A stretch of 64,000 nt of DNA. Source: JAAYDH01 sp035353055 (lineage in GTDB: Bacteria > Bacillota_I > Bacilli_A > RFN20 > CAG-826). Shown in pieces: positions 33,527-40,954 of the stretch. The position numbers and the translations under genes are program-made. How positions within the stretch are numbered: position 1 is the first letter of the stretch; each line of letters starts with the position of its first letter. The stretch spans positions 1-64,000 of the forward strand of contig DAOPYW010000001.1 in NCBI GenBank assembly GCA_035353055.1, given 5' to 3'. The notes under the pieces were generated by a model that saw nothing but the letters and a program-made list of their open reading frames with translations, ran no database searches and was not told the origin of the DNA.

Positions 33527-33538
33527 TGAAAATCATTT

Positions 33539-33733
33539 TTACTTGATATCCACTACTTTTTCTACTTTTGATTCTGCTTCTTCTAATTCCTTATTGAGAG
33601 AAGCGATGATTTCTTGCCCTTCTTGGTATAATTTTAAGCTTTCTTCTAACGGGAGAGTCTTCGAAGATATCTTGGTGACAATAGCATCAAGCCTTTTTAA
33701 TTCATCTTCGAACTTAATTTTTGTTTCTTTCAT
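33539..33733 (-). CDS. xseB: Exodeoxyribonuclease VII small subunit XseB
   Basis: 64-residue helical subunit that binds XseA; typical pattern FEDELKRLDAIVTKISSKTLPLEESLKLYQEG. ATG 33733 preceded by GAGG at a normal distance; it overlaps the xseA end by 20 bases. An in-frame GTG at 33748 lies over that Shine-Dalgarno and is rejected. Confidence 0.92.
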   Translation of the reverse strand: MKETKIKFEDELKRLDAIVTKISSKTLPLEESLKLYQEGQEIIASLNKELEEAESKVEKVVDIK

Positions 33734-34874
33734 TTTCAACTTCCTCACTTTGGTTGACAGTGCTGATAATTCTTCCGTTTCGAACTATCGTGGTTATCTT
33801 TTCATCTGGCTTGACTTTGCTGACATCATCCACCACTTGTCCATTTTGGTCCATAGTGATGGAATATCCTCTATTGAGGATGCTAGTTGGATTTAAGGCG
33901 GTTAGTTGCTCTTTCCGCCATTTGATTTCCTGCTTCAGATAAGTCAGTTTATCATTGAGAACATCTTTCAGCTCTTCGCTGGTATCAATGATATTCTCGC
34001 GCATATCGTTGAGTTTCTCAACTATTGCCATTTTCATATTTTCCAAATGGTTTTCAAATTCTTGCTCGATTTCTCGGCGATCAACAGTGGCTAATTCTGC
34101 CGCTCCTGTCGGTGTGCTCGCTCGCTTGTCAGCGACATAATCGACGAGAGTCGTGTCAATCTCATGGCCGACAGCGGAAATGACTGGCATGCGGCTATTA
34201 GCGACAGCTCTGACGATTTTTTCATCGTTGAAAGCGCTAAGGTCTTCGCTTGAACCTCCTCCGCGACCGATGATTAATGTATCCAAAGGATACTTTTGCG
34301 ATTCTTCGAAGGCTTTTAAAATTTCCTTAACGGCGTTATCTCCTTGCACAGAGCAATAGAAGACATAGATGTCCGCGATGGGATATCTGCGCTTGATATT
34401 AGTGAGTATATCCTTGATAGCAGCGCTATTTGGGGCGGTGATGACGCCAATTGAACTAGGGTAGATGTTTATCTCTCTTTTGCGAGAAGCGTCGAAGAGG
34501 CCCTCGGATTGGAGCTTCTTTTTGAGCTTCTCTAATTCGATGAGAATCGCTCCTGCCCCAACTTGTTCCATCTCGTAGCAAAGAAGCTGATAAGTCCCTT
34601 TCACGGCGTAGACATCTAGCGAAGCTAATACGATGACCTCATCGCCATTTTTTGGGACAAAATTTAACCGTTGAGCGGATGAAGAGAACATCACCGCTCC
34701 AATTAGGGATTTGTCGTCTTTTAAAGAAAAATAAAGATGCCCTGCCGCACCATTTTTGAAGTTGGAGATCTCTCCTTTAACTAGTATGTATTTTAATCCC
34801 GCATCTTGGGATAAGACAGATTTGACATATTGATTGATATCGTTTACGGAGTAAATAGTTCTCTCGTAATTCAT
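33714..34874 (-). CDS. xseA: Exodeoxyribonuclease VII large subunit XseA
   Basis: Catalytic subunit of the single-strand exonuclease. 386 residues, a little short of the usual 400-450. OB fold (VKGEISNFKNGAAGHLYFSLKD), catalytic domain (GVITAPNSAAIKDILTNIKRRYP, LIIGRGGGSSEDLSAFNDE, ISAVGHEIDTTLVDYVADKRASTPTGAAE), then a coiled coil and the conserved ILNRGYSI. Its ATG overlaps the nusB stop (ATGA). Confidence 0.95.
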   Translation of the reverse strand: MNYERTIYSVNDINQYVKSVLSQDAGLKYILVKGEISNFKNGAAGHLYFSLKDDKSLIGAVMFSSSAQRLNFVPKNGDEVIVLASLDVYAVKGTYQLLCYEMEQVGAGAILIELEKLKKKLQSEGLFDASRKREINIYPSSIGVITAPNSAAIKDILTNIKRRYPIADIYVFYCSVQGDNAVKEILKAFEESQKYPLDTLIIGRGGGSSEDLSAFNDEKIVRAVANSRMPVISAVGHEIDTTLVDYVADKRASTPTGAAELATVDRREIEQEFENHLENMKMAIVEKLNDMRENIIDTSEELKDVLNDKLTYLKQEIKWRKEQLTALNPTSILNRGYSITMDQNGQVVDDVSKVKPDEKITTIVRNGRIISTVNQSEEVENERNKN

Positions 34875-35290
34875 TTTTTGAGGACTCCATCTAAGATCGC
34901 GTTGATAAATTGAGCCTGCTTCACATCGATGTATTTTTTTGCCAGAGTGACAGCGATATCGATGATGACACTCTTGTCGGTTTTATCGACGAAATAGTAG
35001 TGAGCGTAGGACATTAATAGAATCGCTTGAGTGAGGAGGGGAAGCCTCTCCCATTTCCAGCTCTTCAAGCAGGGAGAAAAAGCTTCGCGGATGACGCCGT
35101 ATTTAGTGAGCGATTCGATGACGACGCTTTTGATGAAGTCATCGACCGCATCATAGGGTTCTCCCACCATCTCGCTGATCAATTCGCGAGCGTCGCGCTC
35201 AATTTCCGTGTTGTTAGACGAAAAATCGACCAGTTCATCATAAATGATGGTCATGATAATAAAATGCTGTTGATTTCTTGATAATTCCAT
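34871..35290 (-). CDS. nusB: Transcription antitermination factor NusB
   Basis: All-helical factor of the rRNA antitermination complex. 139 residues. Visible: N-terminal basic helix SRNQQHFIIMTIIYD (a diverged R-x-x-A-x-Q), LTQAILLMSYAHYYF, VIIDIAVTLAKKY and FINAILDGVLKK, the family's C-terminal signature (usual FVNGVLDkia). It lies three bases after asp23. Confidence 0.92.
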   Translation of the reverse strand: MELSRNQQHFIIMTIIYDELVDFSSNNTEIERDARELISEMVGEPYDAVDDFIKSVVIESLTKYGVIREAFSPCLKSWKWERLPLLTQAILLMSYAHYYFVDKTDKSVIIDIAVTLAKKYIDVKQAQFINAILDGVLKK

Positions 35291-35293
35291 AAA

Positions 35294-35632
35294 TTAAATG
35301 ATAGAAACTACGCGGACTTGCACATCAAAAGGAATCTGCTCGGTCGAGATCATAAAGACGTTGTTTATCTCATCTTGAATCAAGCGAGAGACTTCTTGAA
35401 TATTAGTTCCTTTCACCACATCGACAGCGATGCTGACGTGGACGATGCCACCGCGAATTGTCGTGTTGACTGGGGTGTTTAAGCGGAACAAGGAATAACC
35501 TTTATTTTTCTTGCTGATATTGATTCCGGGAATGCGCCCGATTGCCTCAGCGGCCAATCGATTAAAGGTGCGATATGAAATCGCTAGCTTGCCTCTTTTG
35601 AGATAATCATTGATGTAAATGTAGTCAGCCAT
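35294..35632 (-). CDS. Asp23/Gls24 family envelope stress protein (YqhY-like)
   Basis: 112-residue Asp23-domain protein. ISYRTFNRLAAEAIGRIPGI is the entry segment, HVSIAVDVVKGTNIQEVSRLIQDEI the core and VQVRVVSI the end. YqhY homologues are linked to fatty-acid synthesis control (acc genes) in Bacillus; acc genes are not here. The ATG at 35632 lacks a Shine-Dalgarno and lies 8 bases from a predicted +1. It leads the nusB operon. Confidence 0.9.
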   Translation of the reverse strand: MADYIYINDYLKRGKLAISYRTFNRLAAEAIGRIPGINISKKNKGYSLFRLNTPVNTTIRGGIVHVSIAVDVVKGTNIQEVSRLIQDEINNVFMISTEQIPFDVQVRVVSII

Positions 35633-35646
35633 AGTTCTTACGTATA

Positions 35647-35675
35647 AATATATATGAAATATATGAAACGTGCAA
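35647..35675 (-). promoter_or_regulatory. Promoter of asp23-nusB-xseA-xseB-dxs
   Basis: Minus-strand TTGCAC (35675-35670), 17-bp spacer, TATATT (35652-35647). Predicted +1 near 35640, an 8-base leader without a Shine-Dalgarno. Confidence 0.6.
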
Positions 35676-35692
35676 TTATTACGAGTTGAAGA

Positions 35693-35720
35693 AACAAAAA
35701 AGGCAACATTTGCGTTGCCT
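35693..35720 (-). terminator. Terminator after tkt
   Basis: Minus-strand AAGGCAAC-GCAAAT-GTTGCCTT followed by TTTTGTTTC. Confidence 0.85.
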
Positions 35721-35741
35721 TATTGTAATCGTTATCGAATT

Positions 35742-37718
35742 CTATCCAATGATGTCTGAGCACATCTTCACGAGGTGATCAGCAGTGAAATCAAATTTCT
35801 TGATCACATCTCCAGCTGGGGCGCTAGCACCAAAGGTGTCGATGCCCATGTGATAATGCGCATATCGATCCCAACCAAAGGTAGATAGCATTTCAATCGA
35901 GACTCTCTTTTCCAAAGGAAGAGGGAGAATGCCCTTTTGATATTCTTTGCCTTGCTGTTCAAATAATTCCCAAGATGGCATCGAGACCACGCGGACATCG
36001 TGCCCGCCTTCTCTCAGCTTTTTCTGAGCTTCGATGGCGAGAGAGACTTCAGAGCCGGTAGCGATGAGGATTAGTTCCGCTTCTTTTTGCTCGCCGCTGA
36101 CGACGTAGGCACCCTTGCTCAATCCTTCCGCGCTGCTCTTCTCTAACAAGGGGAGATTCTGGCGGGATAAAATCAGAGCTGTTGGGGCTTTTTTGCTCGC
36201 CAATGCCTGATACCAAGCAGCGTAAGTTTCGCGCTCATCGCAGGGGCGAATAACGCGCAAATTGGGGATGCTGCGGAGCATAGCTAATTGCTCGACTGGT
36301 TGATGAGTCGGTCCATCTTCTCCGACAGCGATTGAGTCGTGCGAGAACAAGTAGATGGCGGGCAAATGGCTGATGGCCGCCATGCGAATCGCGGCTTTCA
36401 TATAATCAGCAAAGACTAGGAAGCAGCCGACATAAGTTCTCAGACCACCATGCAGTAGCATACCGTTTTGAGCGGAAGACATCGCGAACTCGCGAATGCC
36501 CCAGTTCATGTTGTGGCCTTGTCGGGAATCGGGAGTAAAGTTGACTCCGCCTTCTAATTTGGTCATCACCGAGCTGGCGACGTCGGCTGATCCACCGATG
36601 AGATTAGGCAAAGAGAGCATATAAGCATTCAAGGCTTTGCCTGAAGCCACGCGGCTGGAGGTTGAGGAACCCGCCACAAAATCAGGCATTACCTTCGGAA
36701 GATAGTTTTCCACGCTCAAATCGATCAAATATTGAAAGCGGTCAGCATACTCAGGGTGTTTTTCCGCATACTTTTTCAGAGCAGACTGATTTTCGCCGTA
36801 GGCTTTTTCGCCTCGAGCGACAAAGGTCTCAGCAAAATGCTGGCGAACTTCTTCGGGAATGAAGAAATCTGGATAATCAAAACCGTAGACTTCAGTTTTG
36901 GCATAATGGCCATCTTCGATGCCTAATGGGCTTCCGTGCACTGAGTGAGTGCCTTGTTTCTTGGAGCCATAGCCAATAACGGTATGGACGATGATCATAG
37001 TCGGTTTTTCTTTTGACTTTTTCGCTTCGATGATGGCTTTGTCAATAGCTTCAATGTCATTGCCATCTTTGACTTCTAGAACATTCCATTCAGAAGCGAG
37101 CAAGCGGTTTTTAACAGTTTCAGAAAAGGATAATTCAAGCGCACCATCAAGTGTAACTTGATTGGCATCGTAGAATAAAATGAGCTTATTTAACTTTTGA
37201 TGACCAGCGAGAGAGATCGCTTCCTGCGATAAGCCCTCCTGCAAGCATCCGTCTCCGCATAATGCATAGACATAATGATCATGGATGGACTTTCCATCAG
37301 GATAATTGGCTTGAACGCTCTGCTCTGCCATTGCCATACCCACTGCTTGAGCAATGCCCTGACCTAAAGGTCCACTAGTAGCATCGACACCAGCAGTCCA
37401 GCGATATTCTGGATGTCCAGGAGTCAAGGAGTCAATCTGGCGGAACTTCTGTAATTCCTCCATTGGCAAGTCGTAACCCGAGAGATGCAAAAGAGCATAC
37501 AGCAAAGCTGAGGCGTGGCCAGCGCTCAATACAAAGCGATCGCGATTAAACCAAGATGGCTCATGAGGATTGGCTACCAAGTGTCTCGTCCACAAAGTGT
37601 AGAGAATGGGAGCGCTTCCAAGCGCCATGCCAGGGTGGCCTGATTTGGCTTTATTAATCTCGTCGATGCATAGAGATCTAATCGTTGCCACTGCTAATTC
37701 ATCAATTTTTTTATTCAT
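35742..37718 (-). CDS. tkt: Transketolase
   Basis: Thiamine-diphosphate enzyme of the non-oxidative pentose phosphate path. 658 residues. DEINKAKSGHPGMALGSAP, RDRFVLSAGHASALLYALLHL, GPLGQGIAQAVGMAMAE, the ThDP motif GDGCLQEGLSQEA...N, GTHSVHGSPLG, then the pyrimidine domain (FAMSSAQNGMLLHGG, HDSIAVGEDGPTHQPVEQL) and a C-terminal regulatory domain. GGAGG lies 8 bases before the ATG, and phased repeat B lies directly upstream. Confidence 0.98.
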   Translation of the reverse strand: MNKKIDELAVATIRSLCIDEINKAKSGHPGMALGSAPILYTLWTRHLVANPHEPSWFNRDRFVLSAGHASALLYALLHLSGYDLPMEELQKFRQIDSLTPGHPEYRWTAGVDATSGPLGQGIAQAVGMAMAEQSVQANYPDGKSIHDHYVYALCGDGCLQEGLSQEAISLAGHQKLNKLILFYDANQVTLDGALELSFSETVKNRLLASEWNVLEVKDGNDIEAIDKAIIEAKKSKEKPTMIIVHTVIGYGSKKQGTHSVHGSPLGIEDGHYAKTEVYGFDYPDFFIPEEVRQHFAETFVARGEKAYGENQSALKKYAEKHPEYADRFQYLIDLSVENYLPKVMPDFVAGSSTSSRVASGKALNAYMLSLPNLIGGSADVASSVMTKLEGGVNFTPDSRQGHNMNWGIREFAMSSAQNGMLLHGGLRTYVGCFLVFADYMKAAIRMAAISHLPAIYLFSHDSIAVGEDGPTHQPVEQLAMLRSIPNLRVIRPCDERETYAAWYQALASKKAPTALILSRQNLPLLEKSSAEGLSKGAYVVSGEQKEAELILIATGSEVSLAIEAQKKLREGGHDVRVVSMPSWELFEQQGKEYQKGILPLPLEKRVSIEMLSTFGWDRYAHYHMGIDTFGASAPAGDVIKKFDFTADHLVKMCSDIIG

Positions 37719-37733
37719 TTTATTTCCTCCATA

Positions 37734-37761
37734 TTAGTAGTTTTTTAGTATTTTTATAGTT
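37734..37761 (+). repeat. Phased 11-bp TTAGTA repeat, copy B
   Basis: TTAGTA at 37734 and 37745, ATAGTT at 37756, 11 bp apart. It lies between aspS and tkt, next to the tkt Shine-Dalgarno. Twenty bases (37731-37750) are identical to copy A at 24041-24060. Confidence 0.7.
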
Positions 37762-37787
37762 TTTATTATAAACAAAGTTTATAAATG

Positions 37788-39524
37788 CTATTTTTCCTCT
37801 TTGACAAGAGAGATGCCTAATTCCCTGAGCTGGTCGTCAGAGACTTCCGTTGGAGCACCAGTCATAGGGCAGACTGCCGATAAGTTCTTTGGGAAAGCAA
37901 TGACATCGCGAATATTGTCGGTGTCACCGAGAATCATCGCTAGTCGGTCGAGGCCGAAAGCCATGCCTCCGTGCGGGGGTGTGCCATATTGCAATGCCTC
38001 GATAAAGTAGCCAAACTTCGCTTTGACTTCTTCATCGCTTAAGCCGAGAATATTGAAGATTTTCTTTTGGACATTTTGATCAAAGATACGAAGGGTGCCA
38101 CCACCAGCTTCATAGCCGTTGATAACGATATCGTAAGCATAGCTTAAAAGCTTGGTAGGATCAGTATCTAAATAATGTAAGTCTTCATCTTTGGGGCGAG
38201 TGAATGGGTGATGGCTGGCCACCATCTTGTTGGATTCAATATCCCTTTCGAACATCGGGAAGTCCACGACCCATAGCAAATCAAAGGTATGAGGTTTGAC
38301 GAGCTTCAATTGGCGGCCGTAGCTCAAGCGAATAGCTCCTAACAAGGGGCTGACGCGGTTTGTTGGACCCGAGGCGAGAATAAAGATATCGCCTGATTGA
38401 GCATTAAACTCACTGACGAGCAATTTCTTTTCTTCTTCAGAGACGAACTTAGCAAAAGAACCGAGCAATTCACCATTTTCGTATTTTAAAACGCTGACTC
38501 CACCCAATCCGAATTTTTTAGCTTCAAGGTTAAGCGTATCAATGACTTTTCTTGTCGTCACTTCGCTCACTTGATTGACGCAGATGCCTTTCACGCATTC
38601 CGCCTTTTGAAATGGCTCAAATGATGAGTTTTTAAAAACTTTAGTTTTTAAATCATGGAGTTCAATCCCGAAGCGGGTATCGGGTTTATCACTGCCAAAG
38701 CGATCCATGGCCTCGCGATAGGTCATCTGTCTGAGAGGCAGCTGAACATCATAGCCAATGCAGTTATGGAAAATCTCTTTGATGAGCCCTTCCATCATAT
38801 GCAAGAATTCATCTTGGTCTAAGAAACTGGTCTCAATATCGATTTGAGTAAAATCTGGCTGGCGATCAGCGCGCAAATCTTCGTCTCTGAAGCAGCGAGC
38901 GATTTGATAGTATCTTTCAAAGCCTCCCACCATCAGCATTTGCTTGAACATTTGCGGTGATTGAGGAAGAGCGTAAAAATTTCCGTGATGAATGCGCGAA
39001 GGAACTAGATATTCTTTGGCACCTTCGGGAGAAGAAGCGCAGAGCATAGGCGTTTCAATTTCAATGAAGCGATTCTTATGCAAGTAACTATGAGCAGTGA
39101 TTTTAATCTGATCGCGAATATCGAAATACTTTTGCATGCAAGGGCGACGCAAGTCGAGATAGCGATATTTCAAACGAGTGTCCTCTAAAGCATCGGTTTC
39201 ATCTGCGATGATCATCGGAGTGATTTTAGCAGTATTGATGACTTTGATTTCATCGGCTAAAATTTCAATTTCTCCTGTCTTCATCTTGGGATTTGGTGTC
39301 TCTCTTTTAGCCACCACGCCTTTGACTTGTATAACGTACTCGTTGCGCACATCAGGAATTTTGTCAGCGTCTTTGACCATGATTTGGATCAAGCCGGACC
39401 GATCGCGAAGATCGATAAAAAGAATTGAGCCTAAATTTCTTCTTTTGCTGACCCACCCTACAAGGGTGACTGATTGATTAAGGTTTGAGATTGATAAATC
39501 TGTATTCCAACATGTTCTCTCCAT
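37788..39524 (-). CDS. aspS: Aspartate-tRNA ligase
   Basis: Class II synthetase, bacterial type with GAD insert. 578 residues. N-terminal OB anticodon-binding domain (VTLVGWVSKRRNLGSILFIDLRDRSG part), motif 1 (FIEIETPMLCASSPEGA), motif 2 (FRDEDLRADRQPDFTQID), GAD insert, and motif 3 (AFGLDRLAMIL). Its ATG overlaps the hisS stop by one base (TAATG), with AAGGAG inside the hisS end. hisS-aspS pairing is the Firmicutes arrangement. Discriminating versus non-discriminating status cannot be told by eye. Confidence 0.98.
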   Translation of the reverse strand: MERTCWNTDLSISNLNQSVTLVGWVSKRRNLGSILFIDLRDRSGLIQIMVKDADKIPDVRNEYVIQVKGVVAKRETPNPKMKTGEIEILADEIKVINTAKITPMIIADETDALEDTRLKYRYLDLRRPCMQKYFDIRDQIKITAHSYLHKNRFIEIETPMLCASSPEGAKEYLVPSRIHHGNFYALPQSPQMFKQMLMVGGFERYYQIARCFRDEDLRADRQPDFTQIDIETSFLDQDEFLHMMEGLIKEIFHNCIGYDVQLPLRQMTYREAMDRFGSDKPDTRFGIELHDLKTKVFKNSSFEPFQKAECVKGICVNQVSEVTTRKVIDTLNLEAKKFGLGGVSVLKYENGELLGSFAKFVSEEEKKLLVSEFNAQSGDIFILASGPTNRVSPLLGAIRLSYGRQLKLVKPHTFDLLWVVDFPMFERDIESNKMVASHHPFTRPKDEDLHYLDTDPTKLLSYAYDIVINGYEAGGGTLRIFDQNVQKKIFNILGLSDEEVKAKFGYFIEALQYGTPPHGGMAFGLDRLAMILGDTDNIRDVIAFPKNLSAVCPMTGAPTEVSDDQLRELGISLVKEEK

Positions 39525-40939
39525 TATTTGTTCTCCTTATGGCATTCGCAGTCTTCGTCGTGGCATTGACAACTTCCATCATGACAGTCGCAGTCGCAGT
39601 CTTCATCATGGCAATCGCAATCATCGCCGTCATGACATCCGCAGGAACAATGGTGAGAATCATCTTCCATTATCTCCACGATTTTATCTTCAAAGTCTTC
39701 TTGAACAACGACAATTTGCTCTTTGCTAACTAGGTTTTTAATAATCACTTTGTGTTTATTAATTTCATCTTCTCCGATGATGATGGCGTATTTAGCGCCT
39801 TTCTTCTCCGCTCGCTTGAACATCGCTGCGAGCTTAATGTCATCAAAACATATATCGGCGCTATAGCCGAGCAAGCGGATGTTTGTAGCGAGGGTGTGCG
39901 CCATGAGCTGAGCTTTTCCGCCGACAGGAATGACATAGAATGATAATTCGAAGGCGGGAATATCATCTGGAATCAAATTATTATCTCTTAAAATTGAGAC
40001 AATTCTTTCGATTCCAAAGGAAAAACCAATACCAGGCATATCTGGTCCGCCTAATTCTTTCACTAATTTATCGTAGTGACCACCGCCTCCAATGGCGCCG
40101 TAGTCATTGCCTTTTTCGCTGACATAATGGAATTCGAAAACGGTCTCGCTATAGTAATCTAAGCCGCGAACAAGCGTATTATCAAATTCATAGGGGATGG
40201 CAAAAGAATCGAGATATTCCGTGATGATTTTGAAGCGTTCTTTTGAAGCTTCTGAGAGGTATTGATCGATTTTGGGAGCGCCTTTAACAATAGCTTGATC
40301 TTCAGGCACCTTGCAGTCGAGAATCCTTAAAGGATTCATTTCATAGCGAGATTGGCAATCTGGGCACATCTTGGCTACTGAATCTTTAAAGTATTCTTTT
40401 AGAGCTTGGCGATAGGCATCGCGGCTAGCCTCATCTCCTAAAGTGTTGATTTTTATCGTGACATTTTCTAATCCAAGGCTGGTGAGGATGGTATAGGCTA
40501 ACACCATCACTTCTAAGTCGCATAATGGCGAATTGCTTCCCACTGACTCCACGCCGAATTGATTGAATTGGCGGTAGCGGCCAAGCTGCGGTCTCTCATA
40601 GCGGAAAACTGGCCCATTATAGTAGACTTTTAAAGGCAGTTCACTCGTGAATAATAATTTATTTTGGACCATCATTCGGATGATTCCGGCAGTGAATTCA
40701 GGTCTCAAGGTGAGGCTTCGTTTTCCTTTGTCGAGGAAAGTGTACATCTCTTTTCTGACCACATCGCTGCTCTCTCCCACTCCGCGAACGAAGACCTCGC
40801 TGTGCTCGATGACCGGAGGTCTGACCTCCATAAAAGCGAACAATTCCGCGATGTTTTTCATGAGAGCTTCCACTTGTGAATAAGCGGCGGCTTCCCCAGC
40901 GAAAACATCGTGAGTTCCCTTAACGTTGTTAATTTCCAT
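39524..40939 (-). CDS. hisS: Histidine-tRNA ligase with a Cys/His/Asp-rich C-terminal tail
   Basis: Class II synthetase. 471 residues against the usual 420-430. Motif 1 region GTHDVFAGEAAAY, motif 2 SLTLRPEFTAGIIR and FRYERPQLGRYRQFNQFGVE, HisA GLDYYSETVFEF, motif 3 GIGFSFGIERIV, then the anticodon-binding domain ending near IVEIMED. The extra 46 residues (426-471) contain 12 Cys, 7 His and 13 Asp in repeated DCxCHD-type units (e.g. HDGDDCDCHDEDC), looking like a metal-binding, metallothionein-like extension. The frame is uninterrupted and ends in TAA overlapping aspS. The tail's function is unknown. Normal Shine-Dalgarno GAAAGGGA. Confidence 0.96.
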   Translation of the reverse strand: MEINNVKGTHDVFAGEAAAYSQVEALMKNIAELFAFMEVRPPVIEHSEVFVRGVGESSDVVRKEMYTFLDKGKRSLTLRPEFTAGIIRMMVQNKLLFTSELPLKVYYNGPVFRYERPQLGRYRQFNQFGVESVGSNSPLCDLEVMVLAYTILTSLGLENVTIKINTLGDEASRDAYRQALKEYFKDSVAKMCPDCQSRYEMNPLRILDCKVPEDQAIVKGAPKIDQYLSEASKERFKIITEYLDSFAIPYEFDNTLVRGLDYYSETVFEFHYVSEKGNDYGAIGGGGHYDKLVKELGGPDMPGIGFSFGIERIVSILRDNNLIPDDIPAFELSFYVIPVGGKAQLMAHTLATNIRLLGYSADICFDDIKLAAMFKRAEKKGAKYAIIIGEDEINKHKVIIKNLVSKEQIVVVQEDFEDKIVEIMEDDSHHCSCGCHDGDDCDCHDEDCDCDCHDGSCQCHDEDCECHKENK

Positions 40940-40954
40940 AATAATCCCTTTCTT

